From: Vitrella brassicaformis
Taxonomy: Eukaryota; Sar; Vitrellaceae
Assembly (NCBI GenBank): GCA_001179505.1
Contig: CDMY01000437.1
Coordinates: 1 to 47,209 of the forward strand
Direction: 5' to 3'
Length of the DNA: 47,209 nucleotides
The notes beneath the pieces were generated by a model. It ran no database searches, was not told the DNA's origin, and worked only from the letters and a program-made list of their open reading frames with translations. Below are positions 31,109 to 42,262 of the stretch, piece by piece (the first letter of the stretch is position 1; each line of letters begins with the position of its first letter). Position numbers and translations under genes: made by a program.

Positions 31109-32488
31109 CTATCGCTCGAAAAGGATGGCTGAGATGACGGCCCCCAGCACCACCCGCGCCAGCCGAGTGGTCTGAGGGAAGCGGTCCTTGAAGGCATCGC
31201 CCACACCACACACAGCCGACTCGCTGGTCATGACCCACACCTGCACTGCAAACGAATGACAGGGGAGGACAGCAGCGGACAGCACATGTCCTCACAGCAA
31301 GCGAGAGTGAGTGTTGTATGTGATTCCATGGGTTTGTCACCCTCCTCCCCCTCGCTGTGCCGTGCTGGGCTGACCAGTGTGGGAATTGCCGTCGTGCATG
31401 ACGGTGATCCACGCGACGAACGAGTGGCGGGCGTTGGTCAGGACGAGATTACGAGAACTCAAGCCGGCAGCGAAGCGAGCTGATGTCGTGGTGGTGCATC
31501 CCTCCACTGGTGTGTGGGGGCATTGCGTCAGCAGGTTGAGCAGCCGGTTGCTGTCGACATGCCTGATCAGCCAAGACACACACACATTCATCAGTCACTC
31601 GTGTGTCGTGGCAGTGCCCACACAGAGTGATGCTCCGCCTCACCTGTCGATAGCGCGGTCAGTGCTGCTGGCCTGGTGAGTCTTTTTGAAGTGGTTGATG
31701 ACGATGCTCTTGACGAACGACGACACGGACGAGGAGTCCCATGGCAATGGCGCCAGCTGCACCCAGCCCTCGGTCAGCAGATAGTCGATGTTGCTGCGGA
31801 CTGGGGGATCGTGCGGCTGTCGGTGCTGCTGGTAGGGGTGGTTGGCAGGGAGAGGCGGGTCGATGTCGATCTCGAAGCCGTCCTGGTCCTTGATGGCCCG
31901 CAGTGTGTTGTCGTGCTGGAACAGCTGGAAGGTCACGCCGTTGCCGAAGTCGATGTGGGGGCCGACCATCTTGAGCTGAGCCAACACACGGGGAGCGGCC
32001 AAATACGCCTGCACACACAACACATCAACACACCACACACCGATTGAGAGCCATCCATTCTCCCTCCCTCCCTCAATCGGTTGGCTTACCGTCTTGTTTG
32101 GGTATTGGTGCAGATCGGCCGCAGTGAGCCTCACAGGCAGCTGGCAGCGGCCGCACTGCCCCGCCAGCTCGACCGCCTCGCGCATCTCACTCCAGCCGCC
32201 CGCCTCCGTCACACACAGCGCCGCCAGGAGGCCGCCCACACCCATCTGCTGGTCGTCGAAGGTCAGCAGCTGCTGTCCGTCGGCCGCCCGCCGCAGCCCC
32301 GCCTGTGTGCTGAGCGAATGGCTGAGCCGCTGCCGCAGCTGAGGCGCTTTGAAGAGCTGTCTGAGCCAGCGGCGTGTGGCCCTCAGCTCCAGGATGTCAT
32401 CGAGGCTGAGCAGGTAGAAGGTGCGGCGGCCGACGAAGATGTACTCGATGGGATGCTGCTGCTGCTGGTCGGGCTGCTGTTGCTGCAT
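31109..32488 (-). CDS. Family member D (362 aa), inverted copy
   Basis: Four exons in coding order: 32488-32090, 32008-31644, 31562-31375 and 31245-31109. All are GT-AG with consistent phase, 363 codons with stop. The ATG opens MQQQQPDQQQQHP and aligns with the Gln-rich start of the F-box-like exon in member C. The long N-terminal extension of C is absent, unless unrecognised exons lie in the 305-bp spacer. The F-box-like helix reads LLSLDDILELRATRRWLRQL, the core LAQLKMVGPHIDFGNGVTF and IDIDPPLPANHPY, and the end FKDRFPQTTRLARVVLGAV. No lesion was seen, so this is probably a working gene. It is divergent from the coiled-coil gene. Function unknown, as for the rest of the family. Confidence 0.8.
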
Positions 32489-32793
32489 GCCTGTCGAGGC
32501 CGTCAGATCTGCAGACAGGCAGCTTGGCGAGAGAGAGGGGAGGGCGGGCGGGGGAGGCGATGCCCCAAGACGCGATGCCGGGCAACCGGGAAGCAGAAGA
32601 CGATGCGGGAAGGTCGGTCGGTCGGTCGGTCGGTCGGTTAAAAAGGGAAGGAGGGGAGTGCCTTGCCAGCTTAGCTCGCACCTTCCCCCCGGCGAAACCG
32701 CTGCCCCCCGGCGAAGGTGTCATGCAGAGGGGAATGAGTTGAGCAGGATAGTCACCACCAAGATCTTCTTACAGCCAGCCTACGCAATCAGTC
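32489..32793. promoter_or_regulatory. Short divergent promoter region, member D / coiled-coil gene
   Basis: 305 bp between start codons. It contains a tandem CGGT run (about 32613-32637) and a direct repeat of CCCCCCGGCGAA (about 32684-32695 and 32704-32715). These could be binding sites for both genes. No TATA box is evident. Confidence 0.4.
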
Positions 32794-35700
32794 ATGGAAG
32801 AGGAGTCTGCCGCACCAGCTCAGGAAGAGGAGGAAGGCAACGGCGAAGGCGAGGGCATGGAGACCGAGGAGCAGGAAGACCTCGCCGAGCAGCAAGGCGA
32901 TGAAGAGCTGGCGGCTGCGGAGGATGAAGAAATGGGTGAAGGCGAAGAGGAAGAGCAGGAGTGGGACGAGGAGGAATGGGGCGAAGAGGGCGAGGGATGG
33001 GAGTGGCAAGTGGAGGGAGAGGGAGAGGAAGAGGAAGAGGTAGAGGAGGAGGAGGAGGAGGAAGAACAAGAGCCGGCGGCTGAAGAGGAGGCGCAACCCG
33101 AGGAGGCAGATGAAGATGAACCGATGAATCAGGGCGACGAACAGCAGCCAGACCAGCTACAAGGTGAGCGCGGCCAGCCTCTCGCTCGTCTCACTCACAC
33201 ATGCGCCTTCTCCTCTTTTGTCGTGTGTGGTGTTTGCAGCCGCCGCACACGAGCCGCCGGCTGAACAACCCGGAGATCAGCCCGCCGCTCATCGCATGGA
33301 GCCTGCCGGCCAGCCATCTCCCTCGCTATCCCCAACACCGTCACCATCGCCTTCACCATCACCCGAGGCCCCTCAAGCGCCACGCACTGAAGAGGATGCC
33401 GACGCCGACCAAGTCGACCAGGCCATGCACGAGCAGGACGAAAGCGGCCCAGCCCAGCCCGACCAGCAGCCACAGCCAGAAGAGGCCAAGGACGCCGAGG
33501 CGCCAGCAGCCGAGGCGCTAGCAGCCGAGGCTGGCGTGGAGGAGGAGGAAGAGGAGGACAAATTGGCCGAGCAACCGCCAGACCACGCGGCACCTGCGGC
33601 GGGTGAGATCGAGGCCCATGCCGTGCCTGACGAGGGAGCAGGACAGCCACAGCCAGAAGAGACCGAAGAGGTCGAGGAGGCCGCTGCCGATGCTGAGCAA
33701 GAGCAAGAGGGAGAGACTGAGAAGCAACAGGGAGAGGGAGAGGAGGAGAGGCCGGCAGAGTCGCCACCAGAGGCTGAGGGAGAGGCTGAGGCTGCCCCAG
33801 CGGGTGAGGCCGAGCCACCTGCTCAGATTGGCGAGGAGGCTGAGCAGCCAGAGGTCCAGGAGGTCGAGATGGAGGCCGCTGCAGAAGATGTCGAGGTCAC
33901 GGCCACAGAGGAGGCCGCAGGGGAGGGGGTCGGCGAAGGGGAGGGAGAGGGGGAGGGAGAAGGAGAGGGAGATGGCCAGGCGTCGCAACAGGAGCCTATC
34001 GAGACCGAGGGAGCTCAGCCGACCGATGAGGAGGAGCCCTCTGTCCTTGCTCCCTCACCGGCCGCCGACCAAGACACAGCCGGCGAGAGAGGTCAGCCGA
34101 CCGCCCAGGACGAGGCGACGACCGTCGCTCAAGAGCCCAGCGCACCCCCGCCCCCACCGCCCACCGACCAAGAAATGGCCGCAGCGGAGCCGCCAGCTGA
34201 GGAAGCCATCATGGCCCGAGTTCGAGAGCTCGAAGCGGCTCTGCAGTCGAGCAGGCAGGAGCTGACTCAGACATGCGAGACGTCCAGCAAGCAGGCAGAG
34301 GAGTACCAGCGTCAGATCGCCACGCTCTCGGCATCGGTGGCCGACCACGAGAAGCACACCGCGCAGCTGGACGATCAACTGCGGGTGGAGAAGGACAAGT
34401 CGGCTGCGGCGGTTCAGCAGTGTGATGCGCTCAGCAAGGACAAGACGGCCGCCGAGCAACGCGCCAGCGACCTCGCACGACAGCTAGAAGAGGCCAAGAA
34501 AGAGACGGAGAATCTTCGCGCGGCCATGGCGGCGTCGTCCACTGAGCTCTCTGACGAGCTTGGTGTCGAGAAGGAGAAGAACACCGCCGCGCAAGCGCAG
34601 ATCGAGGGCCTGCAGAAGGAGAGGGACGGGCTGTCGCAGCAGCTGGCCGAAGTCCAAGAGGAGCTCCAGACGCGGATGGCCGAGGCGGAGCGGGGCTTCA
34701 TGGCCATGAGTGAGGAGTCGACCAGGCTGGCAGACGAGCTGACCCGCCAGAAGGAAGCTACAGCCGCGGCGTCAGCCGACCACGACGCCCAGACAACCGC
34801 TCTCGCACAGGAGCTGCAAGCCGAGAGAGACAAGAGCGCCGCCGCCCTGCACCAGGTCGAGACGCTCGAGAAGGAGAGAACCGACCTGTTCGAGCAGCTT
34901 TCCACGGCTCTCGCTGACGGCAAGGCCACCGCCACCGAGCTGGCGACGATCCGCCACCAACATGAGAGACAAGAGAGGCACCTGCAGCGGCTGGAGGCCG
35001 AGAGCAGCCAGCGATCGTCTCTCGAGGCCCGGCTGGCAACAGAGGTGGAGTCACGAAGGCGGGCCATCGAGGCGCTCAGCGGGCTGCAGACAAAGCTCGA
35101 CGAGCAGACGGCTGAGCTGAGCCGTTTGCGGAGGCTGGAGAGGGTGGTGGGTGAGCAGAAGCCGGCGCTTCTCAAGTCGCTTGAGGAGATGGACAAGATG
35201 CGCAAGACGGCCATCGAAGAGAGGAATGCGTGGCGACGACAATACGCCGACAGCCAGGCGGTGAGTCAATGAAGGAGGGAGGGAACCGATACACAGCCCG
35301 ACTCGGTGGCCTCCTGCTCTGTGTGTGTTGTCGTTATCAGCGATGTGAGTCGTTGGAGTCGAAGCTGCGTTCAGTGGAGAAGGAGCTCGAGGAGGCCAAG
35401 GTCACGGCATCCAACGCGCCACAGCCACCCCCAGACCAGCAGGCGGCAGCAGCTGCAGCCGCCGCCGCCGCCGCCGCCCAGGCAGCAACACTCGAGGTGG
35501 ACAAGGCGGTTGTGCGGGAGCAGCTGCTGGCCAAGGTCGACCAGGCCCTGGCTGAGAGGGAGTACGGCAAGATGGACGTGGTGGAGGTCTTCCAGGCCCT
35601 GTCGGTGCTCTGCGAAGGCGAGGGCAAACCTGCCGTAAACAATCTACTAGAACAGGGGGGCGACACGCGTGTTGGTTTGCCATTCTCTCTCCTCTCTGTG

Positions 35701-36666
35701 TGTGTATGTGTGTGAATGTGGTGTGGTCAGTCTGCTTTGGACACGCTGAATCTGCTCAAGGGCATGCACCAGTCCTACGAGCTGGTCGGTCAGGATCCCC
35801 CCCCACATACACAGAGAGACAGAGAGAGAGAGAGGGAGCGAGAGAGGGAGGGACGGTAGATACACACACCACACATCCCTCCATGTGTGTGCCACGGATG
35901 CCGTCAGATGCGCAAGTACTCCAAGCAAGCCGAGGAGGAGCAGGTGCGGCTGCTCGACCTCAACCGCCAGATGGAGCGTCTCGAGGCCGACCGACACGCA
36001 CTCGCCGAGTGGAAGAAGGCACACGAAGAAGTCGTGCAGAACTGGGTGAGGCCGCCTTGACAACAGCAGCAGCAAGGAGTTGCTGTGTGCTGTGTGGTAG
36101 TACCGTCTTGCTCGTATGTGTGTGTGTGTGTGTGTGGTGTGCAGGAGGAAGAGCGGAAGATGCTGGTGGAGCATGCCGACGCCAAGATCTTCGTGCAGGA
36201 GAAACTCTGCCGCTCCGAACAGCAGAACGAGTCCCTACGAAGACAGGTCAGTGTCTCAATGACACACACACACATCCATCCATCCATCCATCTCTCTCTC
36301 ACTGGTCCTGTGTGCTGTGTGTGTCAGCTGATAGCCCGTGACGCCACCATCCTGAAGCAGCGTGCCGCTCTTGACACACGGGACGCCGTCCTGGGCGAAA
36401 AACTCACCACCATGATCAACAACGGTGGGTACCAAGAGGGGGGCCATCTGTGAGTGAGTGGCGAGGCGACCAACTATCTCGGTGTTTGTGTTTGTATGTG
36501 TGTGTGTGTGTGTGTGGACACAGGCATGGTGCCAATGGAGGAGGTCGTGTCGAAGCTGAGTGCCGCCGAGCTCCAGGAGTACCGGCGCGACCCCAAGGCT
36601 GTCCTCAACGACATACTCGACCAGAACAGGTGTGCAGGGTGCAGCCAGTGGGCGGCCGTGAAGGCG

Positions 36667-36697
<31 letters not shown>

Positions 36698-37721
36698 TGC
36701 AGGACGTACCTATGTGAGATGGACGAGTGGGTGAGCGGCCGCAAGGATGACCTCGTCGAGACGAAACTGCGGCTGCAGCAGCAGGAGGAGAGCCTCAAGG
36801 AAACCCAGTACCTGAGCTGAGCTAGACAGACTCACTCACTCAGCGCTACACACACATGGACTGCCTGCCTGCCTGCCTGCTTGTTCCCTCTCTCTCTCAG
36901 GAAGAGCCTTCAGCTGCTGACTGCGGCCCACAGCGACACAATGGCGCAGAAGACCGAAGCCGTCACCAAAAGGTGCGACCACTCGTCCACTCGTCCATTC
37001 AGCCACCTCGGTTGTTGTCCGTGTGTCGTGCAGCAAGCAGCTGGAGTCTGAGCTGCAGCAGGTCAGGAAGGACTGCCACCAGTGGGAAGTCCGCTACCAC
37101 AACGTCGAGCGCATCAGCAAAGAGGCCGAAAAGAAGGTACGTGACAGTGACAGTGACACCACCACCACCACCACACGCCATTGCACCTGTGTGTGTGTGT
37201 GTCTGTGTGTGTGGGTCACTGGTTCAGGTCAAGGCGTTGGAAGAGGACGTGCAGCGTCTGCAGAGCGAGCTGACTGGTGTGAGGGGCGAGCTCACCGAGG
37301 CCACCAAAAGACTGTCGGAGGACGACATTCAGAGGGAGGCGGAGCGACTCAAGCAAGAAGTCGCCGCACTGGTGCGCACCCCTCCCCGCCACACACACAC
37401 GTGCAACTGAATGCGTGTGAGTGTGTGTGTGTTTAGGAGCGGCAGCTGCGCTTACGTGAGGAGCAGGGCAAGGCGTTCGAGCAGCTCAAGCAGGAGAATC
37501 TGGACCTCAAGCTGCGCATCAACTCGCACAGGGAGGCGCAGCTGGAGAGCCAGGTGCTGGAGCTCAAGCAGCTCGTGGCGAGATACAAGGACCAGAACGA
37601 GGGGCTCCACGACAAACTCGCAAAGGTGCAGGTCGACATCCTCATACAGAAAACAGAGCTGACGCAGCTGCAGGTGCGCACAGACGGACAGACACACAGA
37701 CAGACACCATGGATGGCATTG

Positions 37722-37758
<37 letters not shown>

Positions 37759-39906
37759 CGTGTGTGTGTGTGTTGTGTGTCGATAGGACACACGAAAGCG
37801 TCAAGAGCTTGAGCTCGAGGCCGCCCAGAACGACGTCAAGCTGGCCCAGGCACAGAAGGACGAGCAGCTGCAGAAAACTGAGGAAAGGTATACTTACACA
37901 CACACACACACACACACTTGCAGAGGAGAGAGAGGGAGAGACCTGTGTGTGTGTGTGTATGTGTCAGTTTCAAGCAGCGTCTAGGAGAGATGGAGGCCGC
38001 CTTGGGTGAGGTGCAGAAGAAGGCCGACTCTCTGCAAGAGGAGCGCGCGCAGCTCACGGCCAACATAGAGTCAGTGATCGAGCTGTGAAAAAGACCACCA
38101 CGCAGACACAGTCACTGTCCATGTGTGTGTGTGTCTGTTTGCCTGCAGGGCGCTTGAGCAGGACAACAGCACCAGGGCGGCACGAGTGTCGCAGCTAGAG
38201 GAGGAGGTCAAGGCCCTCAACGAGAAGCTGGCCGAGCAGCAGGCCGCCGCGGCCACCGAGGAGCAGCAGCCTGCAGAGGCCCAGCCACAGACAGGTCAGT
38301 GACGTGACGACCCCCACTGCACAAGACACACATCATGATGTGGTTGGTCTGCACAGACGCTGAGTTGCTAGAGGCCAACGAGCGACTGCAGAAGGAGGTG
38401 CAGGCCCTCACTGAGGAGATGGGCAGCAAGACCAAGGAGCTCACCGAGCAGCTCGACGCCAGGCAGCAGGAGCTGGTCAAGCTGTCGGACGAGCTGCGCG
38501 AGGCGCGGAAGGAGATCGAGACGCTCACCGAAAACCGGGCCAGACACGAACAGCAGCAAGAGCAGCTGGAGGAGGTGCAGCGAGAGCTCACCGACGCCAG
38601 ACAGACCATAAGCGACGACAAACAGACATACGAGGTCACTCACACCACACCACACCACACCGCTCGAGTCATCCGTCCACCCAATCGTCCCTCTCTGTGT
38701 CCCTCTCAGGCGGAGATCAAGCGTCTGTCCGGCCGCATAACGGAGCTGGAGCAGGAGCGCGCCACCACCCTGGCAGCAGCGGAGGGCGAGGGCGACCACG
38801 CCCGGCAGCCCGTCGACTCGGCCGAGCTGCAGGAGTACAAGGAGTGTCTGGCGGCGGCCAGCACCCGGTGCGACCAACTCAACACCAAAGTGCAGAGCCT
38901 CACTACCGACAGGTATGTGGGTGGGCATCAATGCTGCCCAGAGAGAGGTGGACGGACAGATGACCTGGTGTGTGTTCTGATTGTGTGTGTGTGTCAGGGA
39001 CACCTGGCAGAAGAAGTACGAGGACCTACTCATGGCCTGCAAGATCAGGTAAGACATACCCCCACCCCCCCCCACACACACGGTGGGCAGGCAGGGAGAG
39101 GGTCACCTGCGTTGCTTCATCCATCCATCCATCCATCCCCCTTTGTCTGTGTCGATTCAGTGGTGGCATCATCAGCGAGGATGCCTCCCCAGCGGCAGCA
39201 GCAACCGCGGCAGCCGCAGCAGCAGCAGGTGGTAGTGCAGAGGGGCCCCTGACAAGCCGACCTGCCGCATCGTCGTTCCTCCAGGTCGGTCACTCAGGCA
39301 TTGCGTGGCCTCAGTTGTGATGTTTGTGTGTCCAGCAATACCGGAGTGAGGAAGAGGCGGATAGCCGCGCGACTGAGCTGGCGGAGGAGACCCGGCGGCA
39401 GATAGAGTGGCTGGGGCGGTCGGAGGAGGCACAGCAACCACAGCAACAACAGCAAGAGCAGCCGCAGGTCACTAGTACTGAATATGGGAGGGAGGGAGGG
39501 AATGACTGACTGCAGTGTGCCTGTTTGTGTCGTGTGTGGCGTATGTGCAGGAGTGGTCTGGGGCGGCTGTGGACGAGCCAATGGCAGAGGTACACAGCCT
39601 CCTACACACACACACACGCCCGCGCGCGATAAGCGGCGGCACACTGATGGATCCTCCCGTCACGTCTTCTGTGTGGCCTTCGTCCAGGTGGCTGGAGGAG
39701 GCCAGTCAACCAAGCGCAAGCGGCCGCTTGGCGAGTCTGAGCCACCTGCTGCAGCAGCAGCTGCTGCTGCTGCAGCTGCCGTGGCCCCCAGCACTGAGGG
39801 CGGCGCTGCTGGCGGTGGTGGTGGGAATGCGGCGGCTAGTGGCACTGGCAGTGTGGGCGAGGCCAAGGCGAAGGCCAAGACGAAGCGGCGAAAGGTCGAT
39901 GGGTAG
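32794..39906 (+). CDS. Large acidic coiled-coil protein, probably nuclear (1745 aa, 23 exons)
   Basis: Exons: 32794-33163, 33240-35260, 35341-35634, 35731-35784, 35908-36045, 36145-36246, 36328-36424, 36524-36629, 36703-36807, 36901-36972, 37034-37136, 37228-37371, 37437-37673, 37787-37887, 37968-38069, 38149-38294, 38357-38634, 38710-38912, 38998-39048, 39161-39284, 39336-39467, 39551-39589 and 39688-39906. All phases agree (1746 codons with stop). Residues 1-125 are almost pure Glu/Asp/Gly. Residues 125-470 are Pro/Glu/Ala-rich and disordered. From about 475 to 1560 the sequence is long heptad-type coiled coil. The C terminus has poly-Ala runs and basic signals (STKRKRPLGESE and AKTKRRKVDG) that look like nuclear localisation sequences. 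The design recalls TPR/Mlp- or NuMA-like scaffold proteins, but coiled coils mislead homology, so no family is assigned. Confidence 0.82.
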
Positions 39907-40248
39907 ACAGAGGCCGATACATAGTCTGTCTTTCGGTCGGTCTGTCTGTCTGCCTGTAGCCGGATGGATGGATGGATGGCGTGTCTGTCTGTCTGTCTGG
40001 ACGTAGGTAGCCAGGTTGGTGCGACAGCTGACTGAGCGTTGGTTGGTTGGTTGGTTGGTCCACCCCTTCATTGATTTGGTCGAGGTCTGATCGACATCAA
40101 ATTGCGAACATGCCACGCATGACATAAACACACCGACGACACATCGACACGTCTCTCTCTTGGTCGACATAGACGGCCGGCCGGTCACTGATAAATCGTT
40201 GCACCTCCGTGTGTGTGTGTGTGCGACGGCATTCGCTCATTCACTCAT
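39907..40248. other. Convergent spacer, coiled-coil gene / Sfm1 homologue
   Basis: 342 bp between two stop codons. It contains CTGT and GATG runs and a GGTT tandem near 40040-40058. It presumably holds both 3' UTRs. Confidence 0.45.
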
Positions 40249-40681
40249 TCACACGCCATCAGCGGGCATGGACTGGGTGAGAAGGGGGTGGCTGGGCTCC
40301 TGCAGCAGCTCGTCCATCAGGTCGTCGTCAGCACTCTCGCGCAGCAGCTCAACCATACCCCGCGGCAAAATGGGCGTGTCTGTGCAGCGCAGCGACAGGG
40401 AGCCAGGCCACCAACACACACACAATTCACCACACCACACCCTGGCCGCTTAGCTCTGCTCCCTCCCCTACTCGCATCAGCGGCCTTCTTCGATCGGTGG
40501 CTGAGAGCGACGTAGCGGAAGGGCATGTTGGTGGAGTCATGCGCACCCTGTGTGTGTGACGGAGGGAGGGAAGAGGCACAAGACGTGTGTGTGGGGAAGC
40601 GAAGCGGCTGGGTGGGCGGCTGACTGACCGTGCGTATGTCAGGGTGGTCCACATACGGGATCTTCTCAAGCGCGACGCCAT

Positions 40682-40725
<44 letters not shown>

Positions 40726-41787
40726 GGCGTCCCACTGCCAGCGTCGCACCCACCCCCACACCTTCAAGAACGATCTTGCACACCAGCATCGCGGTGTCGG
40801 TCGTCATCTGAACATCATGGTGCGCAAACGCCCCTCAATCCGTCCCTCCCACAGGCACCTGCCCACCCACCTGCACACTCCCGAGGTTTCGTCTGTGAGG
40901 GAACCCTACCTTCCGCAGCTCCTGCGTCCGATCGTCCGACGGCACATTGCCTGGGCCAGACATCAATCAATCAATCACACACGGCACGACAGCAGCAGGC
41001 ACACCACACAGCCCTGCTGCTCAACTCAGCTCAACTGGCCTGCCTGCCGCCTGTGTCTGTGTGTGGTCACTCACCTAGAATGCCCCCAAACAGCACCGTG
41101 TCGAACAGAGCGGCGTCTGCGGGCGTGAGCGGCTCGGAGGCGTCCATCTGACACACACACGCATACACACAAATGAAATGAAGAGGCCCGGCCCGGCCGC
41201 TCTTGATTGGCGATAGTGTCCTCCTCCTCACATCCATCAGCACAGTGCGCTCTCGCGGGAAGTCTTTCTGGAGATCAGCAATGGACTCTGCGGACACACA
41301 ACAAAGCGGACACAACGAGGGCCCTTTCAGAGGTCTGCCTGCGGAGTCGTGCAGGGCAGGGCGTGGCTATGGGTGGCTGCCTGTGTAGACGCGCGGCGCA
41401 AAGCGGCTGTCCACACAGGCGAAGGACCTGCACTGACACACACACACGCAATGAGGCAGGCAGTCAGTCAGTCAACCAGCGGGTCGATCAACAGACAGGG
41501 ATACCCACCTGTCCTCATTTGGCCACTTGGTGAAGGCGAGGCGCTCGTCCTTGACCACCTCGCACATGTGGCCGTACTCCAGCGCACACCACCGCTGAAA
41601 TCATGATGCAGTCCAGCCAAACACAGAACAACGTCCGCTCCGATGCTGCTGGTTCGTTCCTTTGTCTCTGCAGCAGTGCGCATCTGACCGGCACGCCCTC
41701 CTCCAGGTGCTCCACCGCATAGATCTTCCCTTTGCCGCCGCCAGCTGCAGCGGCTGCTGCTGCCTTGACATCTGATGAGTCGGCCAT
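40249..41787 (-). CDS. SFM1: Sfm1-like SPOUT protein arginine methyltransferase (235 aa)
   Basis: Ten exons in coding order: 41787-41689, 41594-41509, 41427-41381, 41287-41232, 41147-41075, 40950-40910, 40807-40762, 40681-40629, 40547-40472 and 40379-40249. Phases agree, 236 codons with stop. Family landmarks of yeast Sfm1 are all present in order: IYAVEHLEEG with RWCALEYGHM at the N terminus, FDTVLFGGILG with DRTQELRK (the SPOUT knot region), MTTDTAMLV, KIPYVDHPDI, NMPFRYVAL and TPILPRGMVELL at the end. In yeast, Sfm1 uses S-adenosylmethionine to methylate an arginine of ribosomal protein uS3 (Rps3); the same cytosolic role is expected here. The yeast protein is slightly shorter; the extra length here includes an Ala-rich stretch near the start. 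The intron after exon 3 needs a GC donor (ACAG|GCAGCC). The gene is divergent from the ABCG gene. Confidence 0.85.
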
Positions 41788-42262
41788 CACTCAAGGGCAG
41801 CAGTTTCTGTCGCGCACTGCCTGAGGATCCATCTGCACCAATGTGTGCAGGATATCCTGCCTGCGTATTTTTGCCTTCTCCCCTCGAGGCGCCTGCGAGC
41901 TAAGCCGCGAAACCTGCACTGAACGACACAAACATCCTTCTGTTCTTTTCTCTTCTCTCTGGGACAGTTGCAGCAGCAGAAAGGCACGCAAGAAGAGCCG
42001 TTCATTGTCCCCTCAACTCAACAACTCACCAACACAACCGCCCAACGTCGGAGGGAGAGACCGACACAACCAACCACACCACCCACACCAACGACCCGAC
42101 CTCTCCTCTGTCTGTCTGTCTGTCCTCTCTGCCTATTTCATCAAGCGAAGGAAGATCCACACACACACGCCTTGTCACTGGTCACTGGTCAGTCAGCTCT
42201 CGGTCACGGCAACCGAGTGTGTGTGTGGACTGTAACTGAGACTTCGGCGAGGGAGGGAAGGG
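41788..42262. promoter_or_regulatory. Divergent promoter region, Sfm1 homologue / ABCG gene
   Basis: 475 bp between start codons. It is rich in pyrimidines and CA words (42010-42120), with a CTGT run at 42108-42125. I see no TATA box or recognised operator. 5' UTR introns are possible. Confidence 0.4.

Noticed and set aside
33195-33818. Minus-strand frame of 207 codons opposite the coiled-coil gene
   Set aside because: It mirrors the biased Glu/Ala/Pro codons of the real exon and encodes a Pro/Leu/Arg repeat without a domain.
34414-35214. Minus-strand frame of 266 codons
   Set aside because: Antisense shadow of the coiled-coil exon, Ser/Arg-rich and without domain or splice logic.
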